Below are positions 53,718 to 62,336 of a DNA stretch of 64,000 nt, piece by piece. The stretch is from Marinobacter sp. F4216 (GTDB lineage: Bacteria > Pseudomonadota > Gammaproteobacteria > Pseudomonadales > Oleiphilaceae). The notes beneath the pieces were generated by a model. That model was given only the letters and a program-made list of their open reading frames with translations, searched no databases and was not told the origin of the DNA. Location of the stretch: assembly GCF_019931195.1 (NCBI RefSeq), contig NZ_JAIOUO010000009.1:1-64000 (forward strand). The letters are read 5' to 3'. Both the position numbers and the translations under genes were made by a program. Position 1 is the first letter of the stretch. Each line of letters opens with the position of its first letter.

Positions 53718-54710
53718 GTGTATCATGTCATTCTTGAGCCTTCCGGGCTTAGTTATCGGGCGGCGCCTAAGGACAACCTGCTCAGTGCCGCCAAGCGGGC
53801 GGGCATTGCCGTCCCCGAGGCCTGTCGCAATGGGGTATGCGAAATTTGCGAGGCTCGGGTACGGGCCGGCACCGTCCTGAATACCCGAAATCAACACACA
53901 ATACAGGTTGGCGAGCGTCTGATGATGTGCAGAAGTCTGCCGCTCGAGGACCTAACTTTGGAGATAGACGCTGTTATGGCAGCCGGAGCGATTCAGCCGA
54001 GTAAATTTCAGGCCAAGGTGGTCGATGTGCGATCCATCAATCACGATGTCTATCGTGTTGAGCTCCAGCTCCCGCGCCGGCGGGATCTGACCTTCCACGC
54101 CGGCCAATATCTGTCGGTGAACCTTCCCGGTGAGGGCCCCAGTTTCTTCTCCATTGCCAGTGGCCCGGCGGCCGAGAATCTGGAGTTGCACATTCAGGCA
54201 TCCCCGGATTGGGGCTCAGCCCAGAAAGTCATCGACGCCTTGAAACCCGGCGCCGAGGTTTCCCTTGATGTGCCCTATGGCAAGGCTTGCCTGGCGGGCG
54301 CGCCGAGCAAGTCATTATTTCTGGTGGCTGCGGGCACGGGCTTTGCCCAGATGAAAAGTCTGATGGATTTTCTCGATGGCACGTCCTACGACCAGCCCAT
54401 CAAGCTTTTCTGGGGAGTGCGTCGCCATGAAGACATGTATCTTCGCTCGATGGCCCAGCAGTGGGAAGCCGACTTGCCCAACTTTACTTTCCTTCCGGTG
54501 GTTGGCGACGACGAGGATAACGACTGGAGCGGCCATCACGACCAGCTTGTACGGGCGGTGCTGGCTGCCGGTGGTGACTGGTCAAACGTAGAGGTACACG
54601 CCAGCGGCTCGCCTACCATGGTGTACACCCTGATGGATGCTCTTCTGGACGCGGGTTTGCCGACGGATGCGTTTTTCTCGGATGTACTGGAGTATGCGCC
54701 CAGAAACTGA
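53718..54710 (+). CDS. 2Fe-2S/flavin NAD(P)H reductase (Fre/AscD-like)
   Basis: 330 residues. An N-terminal plant-type 2Fe-2S ferredoxin domain (cluster Cys in CRNGVCEIC and later CRSLP) is fused to an FAD/NAD(P)H reductase. Flavin motif HAGQYLSVNLPG followed by SFFSIAS, nucleotide site VAAGTGFAQMKSLMDFL, and a final FFSDVLEY. The order matches CDP-6-deoxy-glucoseen reductase and similar oxygenase reductases. GTG 53718 is preferred because the fold begins there and AAGG lies 8 nt upstream; a TTG at 53676 inside ubiD is possible. Its place after ubiD is common in Pseudomonas-like genomes; substrate unknown. Confidence 0.8.
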   Translation: MYHVILEPSGLSYRAAPKDNLLSAAKRAGIAVPEACRNGVCEICEARVRAGTVLNTRNQHTIQVGERLMMCRSLPLEDLTLEIDAVMAAGAIQPSKFQAKVVDVRSINHDVYRVELQLPRRRDLTFHAGQYLSVNLPGEGPSFFSIASGPAAENLELHIQASPDWGSAQKVIDALKPGAEVSLDVPYGKACLAGAPSKSLFLVAAGTGFAQMKSLMDFLDGTSYDQPIKLFWGVRRHEDMYLRSMAQQWEADLPNFTFLPVVGDDEDNDWSGHHDQLVRAVLAAGGDWSNVEVHASGSPTMVYTLMDALLDAGLPTDAFFSDVLEYAPRN

Positions 54711-54717
54711 TCGGTAG

Positions 54718-54745
54718 CCGGGCCGGATGATCGGTTCCGGCCCGG
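54718..54745. terminator. Strong stem-loop between convergent genes
   Basis: CCGGGCCGG and CCGGCCCGG form a 9-bp all-GC stem around 10 nt between the reductase gene and hemY. There is no long T run, so intrinsic termination is uncertain. Confidence 0.45.
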
Positions 54746-54749
54746 TTCC

Positions 54750-55991
54750 TCAGGCCTTGGGCATCGGCAGTTCCGGCAGACTGTTGTCCTTTGCCAGCCC
54801 CTGCATCATCAGTTTGATGCTGACCTCTTCCTCGCCCATGTGAGCATTCAATCGGCTGAGTTCGGCCAGGGTTTCCCTACTCCTGCGCAGATGCAGGCTG
54901 GTTTCAAAATATTCTCGGGCCTTGCCCCAGAGTTCGTTACGCAGGCTCAGACGCCCCAAGGCCAGCAAAAGCTCGGGATTGTTTGGTCGATCCTTCAGCC
55001 ACTGTTCGGCCATAATCAGCTGTTCGTCCGGATTCTGACCTTCAATCCGGCCATACAGATTGATCAGCTCATCACTCCAGTGGTTCCGAAGTACCTTGCG
55101 TAGCAGAGTTTCGGTTTGGGCCTCGTCGCCCAGGTTTGCCAGCAGTCGGGCGTAGTCCTTGATGGTATGTTCATCCCGGCGCAGATAGCCCGGCAGTTCG
55201 TCCCACAGGCGGGTCAGGGGTTCCAGTGACGCGCCAGGGTCATCCTGACGACGCTTCCGACACTCCTCAGCCGCGGTTTCCAGAAGGTTGTGCCACACCT
55301 GCCGTTGAAGTTCGTGGAACTCGCTTTCCGGCAAGACATCGTGTTTCTTCAGCTCTGGCAGGAGTCTGGCCAGCTCCTTCCAATCCTCCAGCTTGAGGTA
55401 GGTGCTTTTCAGCAGTTTGAGGACGAATGGGTGGTTAGGCGATTGCTTGCGCAGCCTGACCAATGTCGCCAGCGCCTGTTCGTAACGGTTACCCGCCAGT
55501 TGCAGCTGCGCCTGGGTGATGCCCACCGCCATGTCTGATCCGGGGGTGCTCTCAAAGGCTCTGCGCAGAAGCTCCTCAACACCGTCGTAGTCGCCGCACT
55601 CGAAGGAGGCCTGGGCAGCCGCCAGATAATTAATCAGCGGCGTGTCGGCATTGTTGGCGGAGGTGGTGAGCAGTTTGCGGGCCCGGGGCCAGTTGCCCTC
55701 GGCCAGCGCCAACAGTCCGTTGGTGGTGCGCCGCTGGGCCCGGCGCTTGTTGCCCCGGGACAGCCAGCCTTTCACTGCGCCACCGCTGCGGCCCATCCGA
55801 CGCACGAGGCCGATGAACAGCTGGATGAGCAGAGTGATGACCACCAGCAGGCCCAGCCCAACCCAGAAATTGGTTTCGACAAGGTAGTTGCCAAAGCTGA
55901 CCCGGATATAGCCCAGGTCGTACTGAAGACCCAATGCCAGACCCGTACCGATCAGCAGTGCAACCAGAAGAATAAGTAACACGCGAATCAT
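54750..55991 (-). CDS. hemY: HemY, TPR-containing membrane protein
   Basis: 413 residues. Two N-terminal transmembrane helices (VLLILLVALLIGTGLALGL and FWVGLGLLVVITLLIQLFIGL) followed by a tetratricopeptide-repeat region. Encoded with porphyrin genes in proteobacteria; it is not the protoporphyrinogen oxidase also called HemY. Overlaps hemX by 4 nt. Role in haem metabolism is uncertain. Confidence 0.9.
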   Translation of the reverse strand: MIRVLLILLVALLIGTGLALGLQYDLGYIRVSFGNYLVETNFWVGLGLLVVITLLIQLFIGLVRRMGRSGGAVKGWLSRGNKRRAQRRTTNGLLALAEGNWPRARKLLTTSANNADTPLINYLAAAQASFECGDYDGVEELLRRAFESTPGSDMAVGITQAQLQLAGNRYEQALATLVRLRKQSPNHPFVLKLLKSTYLKLEDWKELARLLPELKKHDVLPESEFHELQRQVWHNLLETAAEECRKRRQDDPGASLEPLTRLWDELPGYLRRDEHTIKDYARLLANLGDEAQTETLLRKVLRNHWSDELINLYGRIEGQNPDEQLIMAEQWLKDRPNNPELLLALGRLSLRNELWGKAREYFETSLHLRRSRETLAELSRLNAHMGEEEVSIKLMMQGLAKDNSLPELPMPKA

Positions 55992-57121
55992 GAATTGCCG
56001 CCTCCGTTACTGCCTCCGGAGTTCTGTTCCGAGTCGCCTTCCGGCGCCAGGCGGCCTGCCAGACGCTGTTTGAGCAAAGAGAGTGATTTGCTGATATCCG
56101 GCACCTCGGGATCAACGTCCTTGCCCGCCAGTTCAGCCAGGGTCTCTGCCAGGGCGTTCACCCGCGGATGGCTGTCGTCGTACCAGTTATCGATGGTGTC
56201 CGTGGCTTTGGCCAGGGCGCGCTCATACAGGGTCTGATTGCCCCTGAGTACGGCCATTTCGGCTTCTTCCAGCATCAGCTGCAGATTCAGGCGGGCATAG
56301 GCGCTCTGGTCCGGTGACAGCAGCGGTTTGACCGGCTCATCCATACGGCGCACCACCACCACCTGCATCATGGTTTCCTTGAAGTCGTTCCAGGCCAGGT
56401 CCAGGGCATCCGGTTCCTCGGTACCTTCTGCTGCCGGTTCTCCGCCATCCTCAATGTTGAAGTCCGGCGCCTGGCTGTTGATCAGGGCCTGATCGGTCAG
56501 TTGATGGACGCTCTCGATAGCGGCCTCCAGGGTCAGGTACAGCCCTGTGCGATCCACATCACTGATGCTCTTGAGGCTGAGCATTTCCTTGGCGACTTGC
56601 TGGCGTACCGGAAAAACGCCGATGTCATCGGACTCCTTAAGGACCTCATCGGCCGCTTGCAGCGCCGACAGGGCCCCTTTGATGTCCTTTTCAATGATCA
56701 GGCGCTGATTGGCGATGCGTAGCAGATACTCGGCCTCGGCAAGGAGCCAGTCAGTGCGGGTGCGGTTGCCGGATTCCAGAAGTTCGCGGGCGTTGTGGTC
56801 GATTTGTCGCTGCTGGGTGGCAATCAGTTCGCGCTGTTCGCTCAGCTTGCTCTCCAGGCTTTGCAGGCGTTGGCTCTGTTCGCTGCGCCCGTCGCCCAGG
56901 CGATCCGCCATCTGCGAGGTATCAGTTTTGAGGTCTGCTACGGCCTGTACCAGCGCCTGATTGTTGTTCCACTGTTGCCAGTTCCACAACCCCAGTGCGA
57001 TGGCAGCGACCAGGGCCAGTAACGCTATGAGCCATATCGGCCACAGTCGCGGTCGCGCGGGTTTGTCTTTGGAGATGGGAGCGGGCAGTTGTTCTTTTGC
57101 TTCTTCAGTTGTCTCAGTCAC
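55988..57121 (-). CDS. hemX: HemX, uroporphyrinogen-III methyltransferase-like membrane protein
   Basis: 377 residues. Cytoplasmic N-terminus, one transmembrane helix (LWPIWLIALLALVAAIALGLW, about 26-46), then a long coiled-coil and helical periplasmic part (residues 55-130 rich in Gln, Glu and Leu; TDWLLAEAEYLLRIANQRL). It has no SAM-binding site, so the historic enzyme name is misleading. Third gene of hemC-hemD-hemX-hemY. Confidence 0.9.
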   Translation of the reverse strand: MTETTEEAKEQLPAPISKDKPARPRLWPIWLIALLALVAAIALGLWNWQQWNNNQALVQAVADLKTDTSQMADRLGDGRSEQSQRLQSLESKLSEQRELIATQQRQIDHNARELLESGNRTRTDWLLAEAEYLLRIANQRLIIEKDIKGALSALQAADEVLKESDDIGVFPVRQQVAKEMLSLKSISDVDRTGLYLTLEAAIESVHQLTDQALINSQAPDFNIEDGGEPAAEGTEEPDALDLAWNDFKETMMQVVVVRRMDEPVKPLLSPDQSAYARLNLQLMLEEAEMAVLRGNQTLYERALAKATDTIDNWYDDSHPRVNALAETLAELAGKDVDPEVPDISKSLSLLKQRLAGRLAPEGDSEQNSGGSNGGGNS

Positions 57122-57129
57122 GGGCGTCC

Positions 57130-57942
57130 TTACTTGGCTGAACCGAAGCCACCGTCCCGGCCGTGAAGTTGATCTGCAACACTGGCCACGATGTCAGTAT
57201 CGGCAAGGCTTCCTGGTATGCACGGATTCACGAACCCTGCTGCTCGGGCCTGCTCGGCGACTCGGGCGGCGGGAACAATCAATAACCTGTCGTGTAGATT
57301 ATGGCTGCTATTTCCGCATAGTGCGATGAGATTGTTCAAGGTTTCGCCAGATAGCGCAATGACGGCATCCGGAGCGAAGTCCTTGATGGCGCTCTGGATC
57401 TCCTGTTCAGTGTGGTCCGGAACGCGGCGCTGGTAAAGCGCAAGAGCCGTTACCCTGGCGCCTCGTTGCTCCAGGGTCTGACGGATCAGCTCCCGCCCGT
57501 CTTCACCCCGCACCAGCAGCACTTGCTCTCCACTGAATCTGGCCAGGGAGGGCAGCGCCAACAACGCTTCGCTGGTCCAGCCATTGCTGGGTTTGCGGGT
57601 GCTGATGCCGTGCTTGGTGAGTACCGAAGCGGTGCCGGAGCCGACCGCGTACCACTGAATGCCCGTCGGTAACTGCGGCCACCAGTTGTCCAGCTCTTCG
57701 AGCAGCAGCCGGGCCGCGTAAGGGCTGACAACTAGGATGTGGGTGAATTGATCCAGGTTCAGGATCAGGGTGCGCCTCTCGGGTGTTTCGGGCAGGGGCT
57801 GGCGTTCAATGAGGGGGAGTGTGCGGGTCTCGGCCCCCGCAGCCCGGAAACATCCGGCCAGGCGTGAGGCTTCCGGTTCCGGCCGGCAAATCAGGATGCG
57901 CCGGCCGGTTAGTGGGGCTGAATCAGCGTGGGGTGTGGCCAT
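57130..57942 (-). CDS. hemD: Uroporphyrinogen-III synthase
   Basis: 270 residues. Cyclises hydroxymethylbilane to uroporphyrinogen III. HemD is poorly conserved, but the layout fits: [68 protein letters not shown] and [17 protein letters not shown] 57942 overlaps the hemC 3' end by 20 bp, so the two are coupled; a longer frame is a hemC shadow. Confidence 0.9.
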   Translation of the reverse strand: MATPHADSAPLTGRRILICRPEPEASRLAGCFRAAGAETRTLPLIERQPLPETPERRTLILNLDQFTHILVVSPYAARLLLEELDNWWPQLPTGIQWYAVGSGTASVLTKHGISTRKPSNGWTSEALLALPSLARFSGEQVLLVRGEDGRELIRQTLEQRGARVTALALYQRRVPDHTEQEIQSAIKDFAPDAVIALSGETLNNLIALCGNSSHNLHDRLLIVPAARVAEQARAAGFVNPCIPGSLADTDIVASVADQLHGRDGGFGSAK

Positions 57943-58864
57943 AAATGTCTGCCAGCACCTTGTCTGCTCCCAGGGCAAGCAGGTCTTCGGCCAGTTCCTT
58001 GCCCAGTCGTTCGCCCTCTTTCCGGGGAGCGCGACCTTCCACTCTGAAAATCTGGCTGCCATCAACGGCACCGACCAATCCACGCAGCCAGAGGGTGTCA
58101 TCCTCTTCCAGTAGCGCGTACGCGGCGATCGGCACCTGGCAGCCGCCTTCCAGCCGGCGGTTCAGGGCACGTTCGGCGGAAACCCGGTCCCAGGTGTCTT
58201 CATGGTTCAGCTCGGACAGCATGGCACGCAGTTCCGTGTCATCCAGGCGGCATTCGATGCCCAGCGCGCCCTGACCGACTGCAGGCAGGGAAACGGTATC
58301 CGGCATGGAATAACGAATGCGATCGTGGAATCCCAGCCGCTTCAGGCCGGAGCTGGCCAGAACGATGGCGTCAAACTCACCGGCATCCAGCTTGGCGAGG
58401 CGGGTGTTGACGTTGCCCCGGAGCACATGGATGTTGAGGTCTGGACGATAGGCCCGAAGCTGGGCCTCCCGTCGCAGGCTGGCGGTGCCGACCACGGCGC
58501 CTTCCGGCAGGGCATCGACATTGTCATAATGATTGCTGACGAAGGCGTCGGTGGGGTCTTCCCGCTCACAGATGGCGACCAGGCCCAGACCGTCCGGGAA
58601 GTGCATGGGCACATCCTTCATGGAATGAACGGCCAGGTCCGCCCGACCATCCAGCATGGCTTCTTCCAGCTCTTTGACGAACAGGCCCTTGCCGCCGATC
58701 TTGGCCAGGGGAACGTCCAGAATCTTGTCGCCCTGAGTTTTGATTTTCACCAGTTCGACAGTCACGTTGCTGTTCAGGCGCTCGAGTTCGGCCTTGATGA
58801 ATTCTGCCTGCCAGAGCGCCAGGGCGCTGCTGCGGGTCGCGATGCGAAGAGTTCGTTTGGACAT
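57923..58864 (-). CDS. hemC: Hydroxymethylbilane synthase (porphobilinogen deaminase)
   Basis: 313 residues. Links four porphobilinogens. [79 protein letters not shown] and the dipyrromethane-binding Cys in [16 protein letters not shown] 58864 gives the standard N-terminus [13 protein letters not shown]. Confidence 0.96.
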   Translation of the reverse strand: MSKRTLRIATRSSALALWQAEFIKAELERLNSNVTVELVKIKTQGDKILDVPLAKIGGKGLFVKELEEAMLDGRADLAVHSMKDVPMHFPDGLGLVAICEREDPTDAFVSNHYDNVDALPEGAVVGTASLRREAQLRAYRPDLNIHVLRGNVNTRLAKLDAGEFDAIVLASSGLKRLGFHDRIRYSMPDTVSLPAVGQGALGIECRLDDTELRAMLSELNHEDTWDRVSAERALNRRLEGGCQVPIAAYALLEEDDTLWLRGLVGAVDGSQIFRVEGRAPRKEGERLGKELAEDLLALGADKVLADIYGHTPR

Positions 58865-58956
58865 GACTCTCTCAGTCGGTTCGAAATAGGTGGGCCAAGG
58901 GTACCTTTTGATGGGCCAAATGTCCCGTGCCGGTGGGTCTTCTGTTCGGGAAAAAC

Positions 58957-59703
58957 CTAGCCCGGCTGATGGTCGTGCAACCACTGGCGCACGCTGCTGG
59001 CGTGGCGGCGGCTGACCGGAAGTGCCCCTCGTCCGTCCTTGAGCTCGACCACCGCCTGGCCCTGATCCGTGCGGGTCAGCGCCTGGATAAACCGAACCCC
59101 CACCAGGGTCTGCCGGTGGATGCGCAAAAGGTGGCCCGGGTAGGTGCTCTCGAGCTCCTTCAGTGTGTAATCACAGACCGTTTCACCCTCGGAGTGGTGC
59201 AGGGTGACGTACTTCTGGTCGGCTTCACAGTAGACGATGTTGACCAGATCAATCAGCTCGGTACCGCGATGGGTCCGAACCGCCAGTTGCTCGTCACTTC
59301 CCTGGTTCAGGGCACCGAGGGTCTGGGCCTGCACCCGGTTGACCCGTCCGGCACGGTTGAGGGCATCGGCCAGCGCTTCCTTTCGGACAGGTTTGAGCAG
59401 GTAAGCGATGGCCTGTACCCCAAAGGCCTCGATGGCATAGTGGTCGTACGCGGTACAGAAAATGAGCGCGGGTGGATTGGCCAGCTTTTCGAGCCGGCCG
59501 GCCGCCGCCATGCCATCCAGCCCCGGCATGCGGATGTCCAGCAGCATGATGTCCGGCTCCAGCTTAGCTACCTGGGCCAGTGCGCTATCACCATCGGACG
59601 CCTCACCGCAAACCTCGTAGCCCGGCAGGGCTTCTACCAGGCGCCGAAGGCGCTCGCGGGCCAGGGGTTCGTCGTCGGCAACCAGGATGCGGCGGTTGGT
59701 CAT
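58957..59703 (-). CDS. algR: LytTR-family response regulator AlgR
   Basis: 248 residues. Receiver domain with acidic pocket DDE (10-12) and phospho-acceptor D56 ([10 protein letters not shown]), then a C-terminal LytTR DNA-binding domain ([30 protein letters not shown]). In Pseudomonas AlgR controls alginate and type IV pili. It lies just after its sensor kinase gene and upstream of hemC, the Pseudomonas arrangement. ATG 59703 chosen ([13 protein letters not shown]). Confidence 0.92.
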   Translation of the reverse strand: MTNRRILVADDEPLARERLRRLVEALPGYEVCGEASDGDSALAQVAKLEPDIMLLDIRMPGLDGMAAAGRLEKLANPPALIFCTAYDHYAIEAFGVQAIAYLLKPVRKEALADALNRAGRVNRVQAQTLGALNQGSDEQLAVRTHRGTELIDLVNIVYCEADQKYVTLHHSEGETVCDYTLKELESTYPGHLLRIHRQTLVGVRFIQALTRTDQGQAVVELKDGRGALPVSRRHASSVRQWLHDHQPG

Positions 59704-59728
59704 GGCAGTAGGTGGCACCTTTTTCGGT

Positions 59729-60793
59729 TCATAGAGTTGAGCCGGCGCTGGATTGCGATGGCAACTTCCGGCGCGGCAGCCGGAGTGTGACCGTATATGT
59801 ATCGTTCTGCTGGCTGTGTTTCAACACGGCCGGTTCCCCGAACAGGGCGGCCAGGCGCGACTGGATATTGCCCAGTGCCATACGGTTACCTTCATGCTGA
59901 CGACCGCTCTGGTCGGGCTTGGGATTTTGCACCAGCAGGTAGACAAACTGGCCCCGGGCCTGTGCTTCGATCCGCACCGTGCCGCCGGCGGCGCAGGGCT
60001 GGATGCCGTGGTAAATGGCGTTTTCCACCAGAGGCTGCAGGGCCAGCGGTGGAATGGCCTGGTGCTCCAGTCCCGGCGCGATGTCCCATTCCACGTGCAG
60101 CCGGTCCCCCAGGCGAAGCGCTTCGATGCCGAGGTAGCGCCGGCACAGCTCGAGCTCGCGCCCCAGTGGCACCAGCTGATCCGTGTTGCGCAGGCTGGCC
60201 CGGAACAGTTCGGACAGATCGAGAACGGCTTCTTCGGCCTGTTCCGGATTGATGGCGATGAGGCTGGCTATGGTGTTCATGCTGTTAAACAGGAAGTGAG
60301 GCTGAATCCGGGCCTGGAGTGCCGCCAGATGCGCCTGCATTTCCGCCTCCCGTTGTTCCTGCCACTGATGCTGAAGGTAGAAATACCGAAGCACGATCAA
60401 CGCGATCAGCAGTGCCATCAGCATTTTCTTGGCGATGCTTTGCCAAGCAGCCAGATCCTGATTCGGTTGCAGCAGGCTATCGGCGAATAGACTGAAGGCC
60501 AGTACGTCCAGCAGGACGATCCCGACAATGCACAGGGTGGCCATGGGAATGGATAACTGGGCCAGTTTCGCCCGGAACACACAGATAAGGGCGGCGCTGG
60601 TGAGCGTGGTCCATTGCACGAACAGGGACAGGAGCCCGAAGAAGCTCCAGTCAATCCAGCCGGACTCGGCCTGAACAATGGCCAATACAAGCACCAGCAG
60701 TTCGCTGGTCACCAGAAGCATGAAAACGGCCCGCACCCGGCACAGGTCCGGAACGAAAAACTCGTTGGATGTTACTGCCTTGTCGCCTTTCAG
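59729..60793 (-). CDS. algZ: Sensor histidine kinase AlgZ/FimS (LytS-like), probable CTG start
   Basis: About 354 residues. Membrane sensor with several N-terminal helices, then a LytS-type HisKA_7TM-free kinase core: LQARIQPHFLFNSMNTIASL with phospho-His, NPEQAEEAVLDLSELFRASLR, and an N-box PPLALQPLVENAIYHG. The first conventional start is GTG 60736, without a ribosome-binding site and after the conserved FFVPDLC motif seen near the N-terminus of this family. In frame upstream, before a TAG, the only start-like codon is CTG at 60793, with AAGGAG 6 nt before it. I take CTG as the likely start. Pairs with algR. Confidence 0.85.
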   Translation of the reverse strand: MKGDKAVTSNEFFVPDLCRVRAVFMLLVTSELLVLVLAIVQAESGWIDWSFFGLLSLFVQWTTLTSAALICVFRAKLAQLSIPMATLCIVGIVLLDVLAFSLFADSLLQPNQDLAAWQSIAKKMLMALLIALIVLRYFYLQHQWQEQREAEMQAHLAALQARIQPHFLFNSMNTIASLIAINPEQAEEAVLDLSELFRASLRNTDQLVPLGRELELCRRYLGIEALRLGDRLHVEWDIAPGLEHQAIPPLALQPLVENAIYHGIQPCAAGGTVRIEAQARGQFVYLLVQNPKPDQSGRQHEGNRMALGNIQSRLAALFGEPAVLKHSQQNDTYTVTLRLPRRKLPSQSSAGSTL

Positions 60794-60897
60794 GGGTGGC
60801 TCCTTACAGGGGTCGGAATGCTATACTCGCGCCACATCCAATGTACCTTATTATTCCCCGCCAGATGATGCCGGGCTGTTTGCAGGAAAGATAGATC

Positions 60898-62310
60898 ATG
60901 ACGGATCAGAAAAAATCTGAACAGAGCACAACCTCCGAAAAACCCTGGGGTGGACGTTTCAGCGAACCCACCGATGCCTTTGTTGAGCGATTCACCGCAT
61001 CTGTCGGTTTTGATCAGCGCCTGTACCACCATGACATCACTGGCTCCATTGCCCACGCCACCATGCTTGCCTCGGTCGGTGTTCTGACCGACCAGGAGCG
61101 GGATGCCATCATCGAGGGGCTGAACGGGGTTAAGGCGGATATTGAATCCGGAGCGTTCGAGTGGTCGGTCAGCCTGGAAGACGTGCACATGAACGTGGAG
61201 GCACGTCTGACCGACCGTATCGGCATCACCGGTAAAAAGCTGCACACCGGCCGCAGCCGGAATGACCAGGTGGCCACCGATATCCGCCTGTACCTGCGGG
61301 ACGAGATCGATGTGATCGCCGAGGAGCTGACCCGCCTGAAGGCCGGACTGCTGGATCTGGCAGAGCGGGAAGCGGACACCATCATGCCCGGCTTTACCCA
61401 TCTGCAAACGGCCCAGCCGGTAACCTTTGGTCATCACCTGATGGCTTGGTACGAAATGCTGGTGCGTGACGCAGACCGCCTGCAGGACTGCCGCAAGCGG
61501 GTGAACGTGATGCCGCTGGGCGCGGCCGCCCTGGCGGGCACGACCTATCCCATAGACCGCGACATGACCGCCCGGTTGCTGGGTTTTGACCGTCCCACTG
61601 AAAACTCGCTGGACTCGGTCGGCGACCGGGACTTCGCCATTGAGTTCTGCAGCTTTGCGTCCCTGCTGATGACGCATCTGTCCCGATTCAGCGAGGAGCT
61701 GGTCTTGTGGACCTCCGCCCAGTTCGACTTCATCGATCTGCCGGATCGTTTTTGCACTGGTTCCTCCATCATGCCGCAGAAAAAGAATCCGGATGTGCCG
61801 GAACTGGTGCGGGGCAAAACCGGCCGTGTGAATGGTCACCTCATCAGTCTGCTCACCCTGATGAAGAGTCAGCCCCTGGCTTACAACAAGGACAACCAGG
61901 AAGACAAGGAACCCCTGTTCGATACCGTGGATACCATCAAGGGCTGTCTGAAAGCCTACGCCGACATGATTCCGGCCATTCGCTCCAAGGCTGACAACAT
62001 GCGTGTGGCCGCCAAACAGGGCTTCTCAACGGCGACCGATCTGGCGGATTACCTGGTCAAGAAAGGGGTACCGTTCCGGGATGCCCACGAAATCGTTGGC
62101 AAGTCCGTCGCTTTCGGTGTGGCGGAAGGTCGGGATCTGTCCGAGATGTCCCTGGAAGAGCTGCGTCAGTTCTCTGATGTCATCGGCGAAGATGTTTTCG
62201 ATGTGTTGACGCTGGAAGGCTCGGTTCAGGCCCGGAACCATCTGGGGGGAACCGCGCCGGAGCAGGTTCGCGCCGCGGTGGCTCGCGCTCGCGCCCGGTT
62301 GGCAGGCTGA
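60898..62310 (+). CDS. argH: Argininosuccinate lyase
   Basis: 470 residues. Last step of arginine synthesis, releasing fumarate. [28 protein letters not shown] opening, [20 protein letters not shown], the catalytic His in [11 protein letters not shown], and the fumarase/aspartase signature [12 protein letters not shown] (about 290). Divergent from algZ, as in Pseudomonas. Confidence 0.97.
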   Translation: MTDQKKSEQSTTSEKPWGGRFSEPTDAFVERFTASVGFDQRLYHHDITGSIAHATMLASVGVLTDQERDAIIEGLNGVKADIESGAFEWSVSLEDVHMNVEARLTDRIGITGKKLHTGRSRNDQVATDIRLYLRDEIDVIAEELTRLKAGLLDLAEREADTIMPGFTHLQTAQPVTFGHHLMAWYEMLVRDADRLQDCRKRVNVMPLGAAALAGTTYPIDRDMTARLLGFDRPTENSLDSVGDRDFAIEFCSFASLLMTHLSRFSEELVLWTSAQFDFIDLPDRFCTGSSIMPQKKNPDVPELVRGKTGRVNGHLISLLTLMKSQPLAYNKDNQEDKEPLFDTVDTIKGCLKAYADMIPAIRSKADNMRVAAKQGFSTATDLADYLVKKGVPFRDAHEIVGKSVAFGVAEGRDLSEMSLEELRQFSDVIGEDVFDVLTLEGSVQARNHLGGTAPEQVRAAVARARARLAG

Positions 62311-62336
62311 GTCAGGCAGGATTTCCGGGCGCGGGG

